This document shows, one piece after another, positions 30,598 to 42,534 of a DNA stretch of 64,000 nucleotides; position 1 is the stretch's first letter, and each line of letters begins with the position of its first letter. The translations under genes and the position numbers were made by a program. The DNA comes from DASQPR01 sp963724705 (GTDB lineage Bacteria > Actinomycetota > Actinomycetes > Mycobacteriales > Micromonosporaceae). Below the pieces are notes generated by a model. The model was not told the origin of the DNA. It searched no databases and saw only the letters and a list, made by a program, of their open reading frames with translations. Location of the stretch: assembly GCA_963724705.1 (NCBI GenBank), contig CAVRVS010000003.1, forward strand, positions 253,432 through 317,431. The letters are read 5' to 3'.

Positions 30598-33156
30598 TCA
30601 ATCGACCGGTGCCCCGCGCAGCGAGTCGAGCACCTCGGCCAACTCGTCCGGTTTGATCAACACGTCGCGAGCCTTGGACCCCTCGGACGGGCCGACGATG
30701 CCGCGGGACTCCATCAGGTCCATCAGGCGACCGGCCTTCGCAAAGCCCACCCGTAGCTTGCGCTGCAGCATCGAGGTGGAGCCGAACTGGCTCGTCACCA
30801 CCAACTCCGCCGCCTGCAGCAGCAGCTCGAGGTCGTCGCCGATGTCCTCGTCCGGCTTGCGCTTGCTTTCGGCCGGCGCGGCGAACACCTCTTCGCGGAA
30901 CTCGGGCTCGCGCTGGTTCTTGCAGAACTTGACGATGTCGATGATCTCCGACTCGGCGACCCAGGCGCCCTGCAGACGGATCGGCTTCGAGGCACCCATC
31001 GGCAGGAACAGCGCGTCACCGCGACCGATCAGCTTCTCCGCGCCCGGCTGGTCGAGGATGACGCGCGAGTCGGCGAGGCTAGACGTCGCGAACGACAACC
31101 GGGACGGCACGTTCGCCTTGATGAGGCCGGTGACGACGTCGACGCTCGGCCGCTGCGTGGCCAGCACCAGATGGATGCCGGCCGCGCGGGCGAGCTGCGT
31201 GATGCGGACGATCGCGTCCTCGACGTCGCGCGGTGCGACCATCATGAGGTCCGCGAGCTCGTCCACGACCACCAACAAATACGGGTACGGAGTGATGACG
31301 CGCTCGCTGCCGGGCGGCGGTTTGATCTGACCGGAGCGGACCTTCTTGTTGTAGTCGTCGATGTGCCGGACACCGGCCGCCGCCAGGTCGTCGTAGCGCA
31401 TGTCCATCTCGCGTACGACCCAGTCCAGCGCGTCTGCGGCCTTCTTGGGGTTCGTCACGATCGGCGTGACGAGATGCGGGATCCCTTCGTACGACGTGAG
31501 TTCGACACGCTTCGGGTCGACCAGGAGCAGCCGCACTTCGTCTGGCGTCGTCCGGGCCAGCAGCGACACCAGGATCGTGTTCAGGCACGAGGACTTGCCG
31601 GCACCGGTCGCGCCGGCGATCAGGATGTGCGGCATCTTCGCGAGGTTCGCGACGACGTACCCGCCTTCGATGTCCTTGCCGAGCGCGACGGTGAGTGGGT
31701 GGTGGTCGGAGTTGGCCAACCGCGACCGCAGCACGTCGCCCAGCGCGACGTTCTCCCGGTCCAGGTTCGGCACCTCGATGCCGACCGCGCTCTTGCCCGG
31801 GATCGGGCTGATGATGCGCACGTCGGGTGACTTCACCGAGTAGGCGATATTGCGCGACAGCTGGGTGATCCGCTCGACCTTCACGCCATGGCCGAGTTCG
31901 ACCTCGTACCGGGTGACCGTCGGGCCACGCGTGAATCCGGTGACTGCGGCGTCGACATCGAACTGGTCGAATACGCCGGTCAAGGCGGCGATCACGTCGT
32001 CGTTCGCCTTGCTGCGTGCCTTCGGCGGCTCGCCGACGCCGAGCATGTTCGACGGCGGTAGCTTGTAGTCGCCATCGGTCAGCACAAGTTGCTCGTGCCG
32101 CAGCGGCAACGCCGAGTGCTCCGGCGCCTTGCGAGACCGGGACGGCCGGGGTAGCGCGATGGTCTCGCGGGCGGAGATCGGATCGGGGTCGGCCGCCGAT
32201 TCGATCGGCAGCGGCAACGGGCGGCGATCGAGCGCGTCGTCGGCGTAGGCGGACTGCCGCCGCCGGCCGCCCGACCGTCGACGGCCGGTGGCGGGCAACT
32301 CGTTGTCGTAGTCTTCGAAGTCGTCGTCGGTGGCCTCGTCATAGTCGGCCGGCGCGCGACTCCCGACCCGACCGAGCGCCATGTCGCGCAACTGGGCCAA
32401 ACGGGACGGGATCTTGTTGATCGGTGTCGCCGTCACCACCAGGATGCCGAACGCCGTCAGCATCGCCAGCACCGGCACGGCAACCCACGCACTCACGGCG
32501 CGGGCGAACAGATCGCCGGTCAGCCGGCCGAGCACGCCGCCGGACGTCGAAATATCGATCCGCTTGTGCGCGTGCAGATACAGCAGGCCGCTCCAACCGG
32601 CGAAGATCGCCGACCAGCCGACGATGCCACGGCCGTGATGCTCCTCCGGTTCCTCCGGATGCCGCATCATGCGGATCGCCGAGATCAGCAGGATGAGCGG
32701 CAGCGCGACCGCCGCCGCGCCGAGCAGCAGGCGGGCGAATTCGTTGATGTCCTTGCCGACGACGCTGCCCTGGTCGAACCACACGGCCACGGCGAGCAGG
32801 AGGGCCGCGGCGAACGCGAGGAGCGCCGCTCCGTCGCGCTGGTGTTGGGGATGTAGGCCACGCGCCGTTGCCGCCTGGCGGCCGACCGCCCGGACGATCC
32901 AGCCGAGCAGGTGCGCGATCCCCATCCAGAAGCCGACGATGAGTTTGCCGATGACGTCCAGCGGGCCGGGGAAATTGGCGGCGCGCCGTCGACGGGCGGC
33001 GCGGCGGGCGGCACTGCCGCGGGCCGGTGCTCGTCGCGGCGGCCAGGTTTCGCGGCCACGGCGTTCCTCGGCGGCGCGTCGCGACGCGGTCGTGGCCGGC
33101 GTGCGCCGCGTGGACGCGGTGCTTCGCCGGCCCGCCGAGGAAGTGCGACCCGCCAT
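30598..33156 (-). CDS. ftsK: FtsK/SpoIIIE DNA translocase
   Basis: Septal DNA pump that moves chromosomes during division; 852 residues. A very arginine-rich N-terminus (about 65 residues) leads into four transmembrane helices to about 250. A linker and the motor follow, with Walker A AGATGAGKSS near residue 525 and Walker B VVVDELADLMM. The C-terminal gamma winged helix (KLRVGFAKAGRLMDLMESRG) reads orienting DNA sequences. Length and order are normal for actinomycetes. rimO lies about 140 bases downstream. Confidence 0.96.
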   Translation of the reverse strand: MAGRTSSAGRRSTASTRRTPATTASRRAAEERRGRETWPPRRAPARGSAARRAARRRRAANFPGPLDVIGKLIVGFWMGIAHLLGWIVRAVGRQAATARGLHPQHQRDGAALLAFAAALLLAVAVWFDQGSVVGKDINEFARLLLGAAAVALPLILLISAIRMMRHPEEPEEHHGRGIVGWSAIFAGWSGLLYLHAHKRIDISTSGGVLGRLTGDLFARAVSAWVAVPVLAMLTAFGILVVTATPINKIPSRLAQLRDMALGRVGSRAPADYDEATDDDFEDYDNELPATGRRRSGGRRRQSAYADDALDRRPLPLPIESAADPDPISARETIALPRPSRSRKAPEHSALPLRHEQLVLTDGDYKLPPSNMLGVGEPPKARSKANDDVIAALTGVFDQFDVDAAVTGFTRGPTVTRYEVELGHGVKVERITQLSRNIAYSVKSPDVRIISPIPGKSAVGIEVPNLDRENVALGDVLRSRLANSDHHPLTVALGKDIEGGYVVANLAKMPHILIAGATGAGKSSCLNTILVSLLARTTPDEVRLLLVDPKRVELTSYEGIPHLVTPIVTNPKKAADALDWVVREMDMRYDDLAAAGVRHIDDYNKKVRSGQIKPPPGSERVITPYPYLLVVVDELADLMMVAPRDVEDAIVRITQLARAAGIHLVLATQRPSVDVVTGLIKANVPSRLSFATSSLADSRVILDQPGAEKLIGRGDALFLPMGASKPIRLQGAWVAESEIIDIVKFCKNQREPEFREEVFAAPAESKRKPDEDIGDDLELLLQAAELVVTSQFGSTSMLQRKLRVGFAKAGRLMDLMESRGIVGPSEGSKARDVLIKPDELAEVLDSLRGAPVD

Positions 33157-33368
33157 TCGTTACACGGTAACCGCGCGAGGCTCGACTGCCCGTCACGGCG
33201 CGCCGGGACCGTCGACGCCGACGTGAGCCGATGTCACGTCCGTTCGTGCCACGGTCGACACGCACCTTCGCTGCCACGGGGTGGCCCACCCGCGATCGGC
33301 ACGGTAATGTGCGCGACCGCCCCGGCCCCGGCCGGGCGTCCCCGAGCGTCCGTACGAAGGAGACACCG

Positions 33369-34232
33369 ATGGCCCAACCGACCGGCACCGGCGACGCGAC
33401 CCCGTACGCACCGCCCGTACGAGACGTGCCGTTCCAGGTCGCCGGCGACTCGGCCACACCGCCGGCGGCCGGGCCGTCGGTCCGGCCGCCGGTGACACCG
33501 TACGACGAGCCACTGCCGCCCGACGTCGCATCGACCGCCGCCGAGCAAGGACTTGGCGATCTGGTCAAGGTGTTCCGGCCGCGCCGGCCGAATCAGGCGC
33601 TCGTGATCGGAGTTCTCATCCTGTCGATCGCGCTGATCTGGTGCGTCGCCCCGATCTACGAGCTGTGGCTGCTGCTGCGTACGCCGAACCTGAACGCGCG
33701 CGTCGCGGCCCGCCGCGTGTACGTGTTCCAGTCCGGCTTCATCGTCGCGACCAGCGCGGGCAAGAGTCAGCCGGCCGACCTCGACGTCTGGCGGTGGGCC
33801 GACGTGTCCACGGTGTTCCAGAAGGTGGTCAAGGCGAACACGCTGGGAGTGTGGACCGGCACGTACGACCGGATCACGGCGACACGCGACGACGGCGCGA
33901 CTTTCACGGCCACGAACTTCTGGGACGACCAGGACGACCTGCGCCGACGGATCAACGTCCAGGTCAGCGCGGCACTGTTGCCACCGATGCGCCGCGCCAT
34001 CGCGCAAGGTCAAGGGGTTCGGTTCGGCGACATCACGATCGACCGCGACGGCGTGACGACCCGGGCCGGCACCGCCCGCTGGGCCGACGTACAGGCATTC
34101 GACATCGTCGGCGCGTACTTCCGGATCACCGAACGCGGCACGTCGCGAGTCGTGGCCACGACGTCGAACGTCCCGAATCCGTCGCTGCTCTACGCGCTGG
34201 CCAAGGAGCTGCGGACCGCCGCCAGCAGCTAG
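33369..34232 (+). CDS. DUF6585-like membrane-anchored protein
   Basis: A 287-residue protein with a proline-rich N-terminus, one or two hydrophobic segments (VIGVLILSIALIWCVAPIYE) near residue 85, then a soluble part in which two PH-like strands repeat the pattern WRWADVSTVFQKV and ARWADVQAFDIVG. This matches my memory of the DUF6585 family of actinomycetes, whose function is unknown. ATG 33369 has AAGGAGA before it. It is convergent with the next gene, with 5 bases between stops. Confidence 0.72.
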   Translation: MAQPTGTGDATPYAPPVRDVPFQVAGDSATPPAAGPSVRPPVTPYDEPLPPDVASTAAEQGLGDLVKVFRPRRPNQALVIGVLILSIALIWCVAPIYELWLLLRTPNLNARVAARRVYVFQSGFIVATSAGKSQPADLDVWRWADVSTVFQKVVKANTLGVWTGTYDRITATRDDGATFTATNFWDDQDDLRRRINVQVSAALLPPMRRAIAQGQGVRFGDITIDRDGVTTRAGTARWADVQAFDIVGAYFRITERGTSRVVATTSNVPNPSLLYALAKELRTAASS

Positions 34233-34237
34233 GAGCG

Positions 34238-35326
34238 CTACGGCTGGCCCGGCAGCGGCGGCCGACCGGCGTCCTCCCAGCCCATCACGGCCTCGGCCCG
34301 GGTGCCGGTGAAGCGACTGACGGGATCCTTGGCCAGGGCCCACGGCCATCCGCCGAAGTAGGGGCCGATCTGCCGGAACATGTCGTACGCCTCGGCGTAG
34401 CGGCCGGCGCGCGTCAAGAAGTACGCGAGCCAGTGGCGCTGCGTCGCATAGGCCGGCCGGTCGGCCACGGCCGCCTGCAGGTCGGCGAGCGCGGTGTCGA
34501 TAGCGACCTGGACCTCGGGACCGTGGTAGAAGTCCTCGCGGTCGACCTCGGTCTTGGGGATCCGCTCGAAGTAGAACCATTCGAGCCGGAGATGGGTGAG
34601 AAGCGTCCCAGCCGGCTTGCCGAGCGTCGCCTCGTTGACGAACGACTCGGCCAGTTCGTCCGAGCCGAACCAGCGTGGCAGCCAGTAAGACAGCGCGGCG
34701 GCGTGCGCGTGTACGTGATACGGAGCGCGCGACATGACCTCGCCGAAGATCTTCCGGTACTCGTCGTTGTCGTACTGCAGGCCCTGCGCGATCGTCTGCA
34801 GGACCACCCACGGCGTCGGGTCTTCCGGAGCGACCGCGGCCGCGTGCAGGCAGTGTTCCGGTGCCTGCCGGAGCACCCGGAAGAACGCCTCCCACTGGTC
34901 CCGCTCGACGTCCTCGGCCCGAGACGCCGTACGGATCGCGAAGGCAGTCGTGGACAGATTCTTCGCGTACGTCGCGAGCGCGATCGCGTTGTCCGGCTCG
35001 GCGCTGAGCCACGCTTGGAGCCAACCAGCGTCTTCGTCGGCGCGAGTCGCGAGCGCGGACACCAGGGCATGCCGCCGTTCCCAGTCGGTGCCAGCGGTCT
35101 CGACGACGGCCATGATCGCGCCCGTGTCCCGCCGCTCGACGGCCTCGAATACCGCGACCGTGAGCGGGTGCGGCTCGGCGAGCTTGTCGACCAACTCGGC
35201 TCGCGGCGGCAACCCGTACTCGGCCGGTTTGATCGTGCGCGGCGGCGGCTCGGTCGAGACCGGAGCCGCGGCGCCCACAACCCCGAACGTGGGCTTCTTA
35301 CCCCGCAACTTGTCGAACACGCTCAC
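34238..35326 (-). CDS. TPR-like protein of unknown function, coupled to an M48 peptidase
   Basis: A 362-residue soluble protein I do not recognise by name. It has repeating helical pairs consistent with TPR-type repeats (for example WLAYFLTRAGRYAEAYDMFR and PWVVLQTIAQGLQYDNDEYR). The GTG at 35326 with GGGAG 7 bases upstream overlaps the stop of the M48 gene in a GTGA, so the two are translationally coupled and probably act together. Confidence 0.75.
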   Translation of the reverse strand: MSVFDKLRGKKPTFGVVGAAAPVSTEPPPRTIKPAEYGLPPRAELVDKLAEPHPLTVAVFEAVERRDTGAIMAVVETAGTDWERRHALVSALATRADEDAGWLQAWLSAEPDNAIALATYAKNLSTTAFAIRTASRAEDVERDQWEAFFRVLRQAPEHCLHAAAVAPEDPTPWVVLQTIAQGLQYDNDEYRKIFGEVMSRAPYHVHAHAAALSYWLPRWFGSDELAESFVNEATLGKPAGTLLTHLRLEWFYFERIPKTEVDREDFYHGPEVQVAIDTALADLQAAVADRPAYATQRHWLAYFLTRAGRYAEAYDMFRQIGPYFGGWPWALAKDPVSRFTGTRAEAVMGWEDAGRPPLPGQP

Positions 35327-36903
35327 GCTGGCACTCCCATCGCGTAGACGACCGCGCGCATCGGCCCGGCGTCGGGTGAGACGGCCGCCAAGGCGTCGAT
35401 CGCGGCCTGCAGCTTTTCCTCGAGGTCGGGCGACATCTCGACCGCGCCGCCGGCATCGGCCCAGGAGTTGCGCCAGCGTACGCGGCCCTGCGCGGCCAGC
35501 TCGGCCAGTGCCCACGCCGCAACCATCGGAATCATCGACGTCTTCGCGAGTTCCTCGGCCGCCCGGGTGCCCGCCTTCACGTTCGTCGCGCCATCGGATT
35601 TCGGTAGTCGATCGAGAATCTCTCCGAGCTGGCCGGCGTCGACCGCGTCTAGGAAACCGGACAACGGACGCGGCTGCTGATAGAACGACGCGACGGCGAC
35701 GCGCAACGGGTCGGAAGATCGAGCCGCCCGGTCTGCGCCCGCCGCGGTGGCGAGCGTGTCCCAGTCGACCGCCCGCTTGCCGGAGCCGTTGCCGTCGAGC
35801 ATTCGCGCCCCGACAGCGGCCAGGGTCGCCGCCGGATCGGACAGCGTCGCCAGCGCACGCGCGTCGGATGTGTCCACCGGGCGACCGTCCGGCGGCAATG
35901 CCTCGATGGCGGCGATACGGTCCCGAATCGCGGGGTGCGAATCGAACGGATCCGGTGCCTCGGCCGTCGGATCCTGCCGCAGTTCGTCCAGATCGGCCTG
36001 TCGCGACGGTTCGGCCAGCAACGAAGCGAACCCGCCGAATATCTCGGCCGGGAACGGAAGCAGGTCACGCTCGACGCCGGCCGCCACGTACCGGTCAATG
36101 TAGAAATTGAACGCGGCCTCGACGGCCGGCAACTCCCGCAGTCCGGCGGCGGCATTGGCCTGGCCGGCGATGCCGGCCGCGACGGCATCGGCGGCGAATT
36201 CCTGTCGCCGGCTGGCTTGCTGCGTCACCGACAGGACCAGACGCGCGTACGCCCGGAACAGCGCGACGAATACCGCCTGACCCGGCAGGCGGAACCGGCG
36301 TGGCGTGCCATCGGCCCGCCGCCGCCCGGTGAGCCTCCCCTGCGCCGCGGCGACGGCCGCCATCACGCTTTCCCGGACGCGATGGTCCAGCGCGCCGAGG
36401 CGCGTGTCGCGATTGCCGTAGTGACCGAGTTCGTGCGCGATGACCGAGTCGAATTGGGCCGGCGTCAACGCGATCAGAAGTGGCATCCCGATCATCATGC
36501 TGCGCCGGCCCGGGATCAGACCTAGGAGCTTCGCGTTCTCCCAGACCGCCGCGTTCACGTCCGGCACGAGGTAGATCCGCGTGGGCGGCCGGGTGTCGAC
36601 CGCGCGAGCCAGGAATCGCACGCGTTCCCACAGCGCCGGTTCGTCGCGGTCGGTCACCATGACGCCGACGATGTGCCGGTGCCGCACCCGGGTGGACACG
36701 AAGACACCCCGCACCACCACGTAGAGGGCGACGGCGGTGAGCAGGTAGGCGATCGCGACCTCGCGGGCGAGCGCGGGCGTCGACGCGTCGGCCTTGGTGA
36801 CGACGACGTCGAGGGCGATCAGCGCGGCGAGGATCGCGAGGCACAAGACGTAGAAGCCGGCAAGCAGCATGACGACGGTGAGTGCGTGGAAGATTCTGCG
36901 CAT
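35323..36903 (-). CDS. M48-family zinc metallopeptidase, membrane protein
   Basis: A 526-residue protein with two hydrophobic helices at the N-terminus (VVMLLAGFYVLCLAILAALI and IAYLLTAVALYVVVRGVFVS) and the M48 zinc motif HELGH near residue 190. The domain matches Ste24/HtpX-type membrane proteases. The C-terminal half after about 330 is not typical of the short HtpX and may be a substrate or partner domain. ATG 36903 begins just before the first membrane helix. The stop overlaps the next gene's start. Confidence 0.85.
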   Translation of the reverse strand: MRRIFHALTVVMLLAGFYVLCLAILAALIALDVVVTKADASTPALAREVAIAYLLTAVALYVVVRGVFVSTRVRHRHIVGVMVTDRDEPALWERVRFLARAVDTRPPTRIYLVPDVNAAVWENAKLLGLIPGRRSMMIGMPLLIALTPAQFDSVIAHELGHYGNRDTRLGALDHRVRESVMAAVAAAQGRLTGRRRADGTPRRFRLPGQAVFVALFRAYARLVLSVTQQASRRQEFAADAVAAGIAGQANAAAGLRELPAVEAAFNFYIDRYVAAGVERDLLPFPAEIFGGFASLLAEPSRQADLDELRQDPTAEAPDPFDSHPAIRDRIAAIEALPPDGRPVDTSDARALATLSDPAATLAAVGARMLDGNGSGKRAVDWDTLATAAGADRAARSSDPLRVAVASFYQQPRPLSGFLDAVDAGQLGEILDRLPKSDGATNVKAGTRAAEELAKTSMIPMVAAWALAELAAQGRVRWRNSWADAGGAVEMSPDLEEKLQAAIDALAAVSPDAGPMRAVVYAMGVPA

Positions 36904-37030
36904 GGCCGTTCCGTGTGTCCCCCATGGATGAGGGCAGCAGCCTGTCACATGCTCCCGGCGGTTGCATAGACCCGATCGCGTCGGGCGGTAACGTCTGGCG
37001 GGAATGCCCGCGATGCGACGGAGGCCGCCG

Positions 37031-39627
<2,597 letters not shown>

Positions 39628-39636
39628 GCCGGACCG

Positions 39637-39921
39637 CTACCATCGCGTCGACCGCGCGACCAGCACATCGCCCGGGTAGTAGTCGCCTTCGAGCAACGGA
39701 TCGCGTTCCAACCGGACCAGCGCCCGCGGCACGAGGACGTCCAGCCCGACCTGCTGCGCCACGAGCATCCGGAGATCCTCCGCGGTCAGCGCGCCGATCG
39801 GCTTGCGCCGAAGCCGGTGGACCGTCGTCACGAGGTCGGTCGCTCCGGGCGCCGGATCGCCCCACACGTCGCCCTCGATCTGTTCGAGCGACGAGTCATC
39901 GGCGGCGGGTTGCTCGGTCAT
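39637..39921 (-). CDS. CdiI_2-type contact-dependent inhibition immunity protein
   Basis: A small acidic protein of 94 residues. The segment SLEQIEGDVWGDPAPGAT, then HRLRRKPIGALTAEDLRMLV and a C-terminal LLEGDYYPGDVL match the CdiI_2 immunity family as I remember it. In polymorphic toxin systems such proteins neutralise a contact-delivered toxin. No toxin, secretion or CDI gene is nearby, so it is an orphan, probably a housekeeping paralogue or a defence against neighbours. It is convergent with pepN, 9 bases away. Confidence 0.7.
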   Translation of the reverse strand: MTEQPAADDSSLEQIEGDVWGDPAPGATDLVTTVHRLRRKPIGALTAEDLRMLVAQQVGLDVLVPRALVRLERDPLLEGDYYPGDVLVARSTRW

Positions 39922-40030
39922 TCTCGGATCGTCTCCTCGGTTGCGGCCATCGGTGCGCGCGCGTAAGCCGACCGGCGGCCCCGATCGAGCCTTCAGTCAG
40001 CCGATCTGACCGGCGATCTAACGGGCGGAC

Positions 40031-40666
40031 CTAACCGGCCGGCTTCGGCCAGGGCAGTCCGAGAATCGACTCGATCTGCTTGACCGTGTCCGCGCCGCCG
40101 TCCAGCCCGATTACGCCGCCGGCGGCCGGACGTACGGTAATCCCCGGGCAGCCGGACGTACTGATGATGACGGTCGCGGCGGGCGGGCCACTGGCCGACG
40201 ACTCGAAGACGATCGTCAGGTTTCCGGTGCCTTCCATCGGGCATCGCGCGATGGCCGCCACCCGGGGCGGCGCATTGTTGATCAAGCGAGCGACCTGTGT
40301 CACGAGCCCCGCGTTGGTCACGGTGACCGGTCCGTAAATGTCGCGATCGGTGACCACGCCGAGGGTCTGCGCGGTCAGTGAGGCGACGAGGACGGTCGAA
40401 CTCGGCGGGACGGCGTCGGTGCCGGATCCGGCTCGGGGCGGCGGCGTGACGATGGACCCCGTGCTCGGCCCGGTCGTCCTGGGCGCCGGTTCGGTCGGTC
40501 CCGGGCCCGCCGTTGCTGGCGGCGTGGATGTCGCCGGCGCGGCGCCGGCGCGCGACGTCGCGCCCGAGCCCTGGGCGCAGCCCGCGACAGTCAGCGTGGC
40601 CAGGGCCGATGCGATCGCGAGCAGGCCGACCCGTCGCGAAACCCGAGTCAACGCGTGATGAGGCAT
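40031..40666 (-). CDS. Putative lipoprotein
   Basis: A 211-residue exported protein. It has a basic N-terminus, a hydrophobic stretch and a lipobox TVAGC with the lipidated cysteine near residue 31. A proline/threonine/glycine-rich tether follows, then a globular C-terminal part with two cysteines (ARCPMEGTG and STSGCPGIT) that could form a disulfide. No family recognised. ATG 40666 gives the signal peptide the right length. Confidence 0.8.
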   Translation of the reverse strand: MPHHALTRVSRRVGLLAIASALATLTVAGCAQGSGATSRAGAAPATSTPPATAGPGPTEPAPRTTGPSTGSIVTPPPRAGSGTDAVPPSSTVLVASLTAQTLGVVTDRDIYGPVTVTNAGLVTQVARLINNAPPRVAAIARCPMEGTGNLTIVFESSASGPPAATVIISTSGCPGITVRPAAGGVIGLDGGADTVKQIESILGLPWPKPAG

Positions 40667-40782
40667 GTCGTTACGACGGCGCCGATCCGCGACCGGTTCC
40701 CGCCGCATACCCTCGCTCTTGCCGGGCCGGGCCGGGACGGGCAGGGCCGGGACATCGTATGTCCGGGACCTCCGATGTCCGG

Positions 40783-40827
40783 GTCGCCGCTGTCTGGGTC
40801 GCCGCTGTCCGGGTCGCCGCTGTCTGG
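40783..40827. repeat. Three 15-bp tandem repeats
   Basis: GTCGCCGCTGTCTGG, GTCGCCGCTGTCCGG and GTCGCCGCTGTCTGG follow one another between the rnj stop and the lipoprotein gene. A degenerate GATGTCCGG precedes them, and a GCCGGG-rich run (about 40720-40752) lies beside them. Function unknown. Confidence 0.8.
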
Positions 40828-40845
40828 GGTCGCCAACGGACGCGA

Positions 40846-42534
40846 TCAGACCTCGACGACGTTCGGCACGATCATCGGCCGGCGGCGGTACTTGTCGTTG
40901 ACCCACCGACCGATCGTGCGCCGGACGACCTGCTGCAGCTGATGCGGATCGGCAATCCCGTCGGCGGCGGCGCGATCGAGGGCCTCGGTCACGACCGGCA
41001 GTACGGCCTCGAAGACGGAGGCGTCTTCACTGAACCCCTTGGCCGACACGGTCGGACCGCCGACCACCTTGCCGGTGACCGAATCCACGACGACCGTACA
41101 GGCGATGAATCCACCGTCACCGAGGATCCGGCGCTCGGTGAGCAACGACTCGCCGACATCGCCGACCGCCAGCCCGTCGACGTAGACGTAGCGGCTGCGT
41201 ACGTGTCCGGCCAGGCGCACCTGTCCCTCCACGAGATCGACGACGTCGCCGTCCTCGGCGATCACCACGCGTTCCTCGGGTATACCGGACTCGATGCCCA
41301 GGCGTGCATGCGCCCGCAGGTGCCGCCACTCCCCGTGTACGGGCATGAAGTTGGCCGGCCGTACGACGTTGAGCAGGTAGAGCAGCTCACCCGCGGGCGA
41401 GTGACCGCTCACGTGGACCTTGGCGATGTCCTTGTGCACCACCATCGCGCCAGCGCGGGACAGCTGGTTGATGACCCGGTAGACGGCGGTCTCGTTCCCC
41501 GGCACGAGCGACGAGGCGAGCACGACCGTGTCACCGGACGCGATCGCGATGTGCCGGTGGTCGCCGGTCGACATCCGCCCGAGCGCGCTCATCGGCTCGC
41601 CCTGCGACCCCGTCGACATGAGCACCAGCTGCTCCGGCGGGAGCGTCATCGCGTCGTCGAGGCTCACGACGAGACCCGGCGGGATGTGCAGCAGGCCGAG
41701 GTCGCGCGCGATGCCCATGTTGCGGACCATGCTGCGGCCGACCATCGCGACCTTGCGCCCGTGGGCGTACGCCGCCTCCATCACCTGCTGCACGCGGTGC
41801 ACGTGCGAGGCGAACGACGCCACGATGATCCGCCCACGCGCCTTGGCGAAAATCGCGTCCAGCACCGGGCCGATCTCGCGCTCCGGCGTCACGAACCCGG
41901 GGATCTCGGCGTTCGTAGAGTCCGACAGCAACAGGTCGACGCCCTGCGCGCCGAGCCGGGCAAAGCCGGCGAGGTCGGTGATCCGCCCGTCCAGCGGCAG
42001 CTGGTCCATCTTGAAGTCGCCGGTGTGCAGCACGATGCCGGCCGGCGTCTTGATGGCAACCGCGAGCGCGTCCGGGATCGAGTGATTGACCGCGAAGAAC
42101 TCGCACTCGAACGGGCCGAGCCGCTCCGTGGCGCCTTCCTTGACCGTCAACGTGTACGGCGTGATCCGGCGCTCGGCCAGCTTCGCTTCGACGAGCGCGA
42201 GCGTGAACTGCGAGCCGACGAGCGGGATATCCGGCTTGTGGGCCAGCAGGTAGGGCACCGCGCCGATGTGGTCCTCGTGCCCATGGGTGAGCACGATCGC
42301 CTGTACGTCGTCGAGCCGGTCGATGATCGCCTCGAAGTCCGGCAGGATCAGATCGACACCGGGCTGGTCGACGTCCGGGAACAGGACGCCGCAGTCGACG
42401 ACGAGGAGCTTGCCTTCGTACTCGAACACGGTCATGTTGCGACCGATCGCGCCGAGGCCACCCAGCGGCGTCACCCGAAGTGCGCCCGCGGCCAGCGGGC
42501 CCGGCAGATCCAGGTCGACATGAGCCTGACTCAT
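40846..42534 (-). CDS. rnj: Ribonuclease J
   Basis: Metallo-beta-lactamase/beta-CASP ribonuclease with 5'-3' exonuclease and endonuclease activity; 562 residues. The metal-binding motif is THGHEDHIGAVP near residue 85. Further ligands are in LHTGDFKMDQ, and the beta-CASP region includes GRSMVRNMG and LMSTGSQGEPMSAL. The downstream-of-dapA position is the standard actinobacterial one; the start overlaps the dapA stop by 4 bases. Confidence 0.96.
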   Translation of the reverse strand: MSQAHVDLDLPGPLAAGALRVTPLGGLGAIGRNMTVFEYEGKLLVVDCGVLFPDVDQPGVDLILPDFEAIIDRLDDVQAIVLTHGHEDHIGAVPYLLAHKPDIPLVGSQFTLALVEAKLAERRITPYTLTVKEGATERLGPFECEFFAVNHSIPDALAVAIKTPAGIVLHTGDFKMDQLPLDGRITDLAGFARLGAQGVDLLLSDSTNAEIPGFVTPEREIGPVLDAIFAKARGRIIVASFASHVHRVQQVMEAAYAHGRKVAMVGRSMVRNMGIARDLGLLHIPPGLVVSLDDAMTLPPEQLVLMSTGSQGEPMSALGRMSTGDHRHIAIASGDTVVLASSLVPGNETAVYRVINQLSRAGAMVVHKDIAKVHVSGHSPAGELLYLLNVVRPANFMPVHGEWRHLRAHARLGIESGIPEERVVIAEDGDVVDLVEGQVRLAGHVRSRYVYVDGLAVGDVGESLLTERRILGDGGFIACTVVVDSVTGKVVGGPTVSAKGFSEDASVFEAVLPVVTEALDRAAADGIADPHQLQQVVRRTIGRWVNDKYRRRPMIVPNVVEV

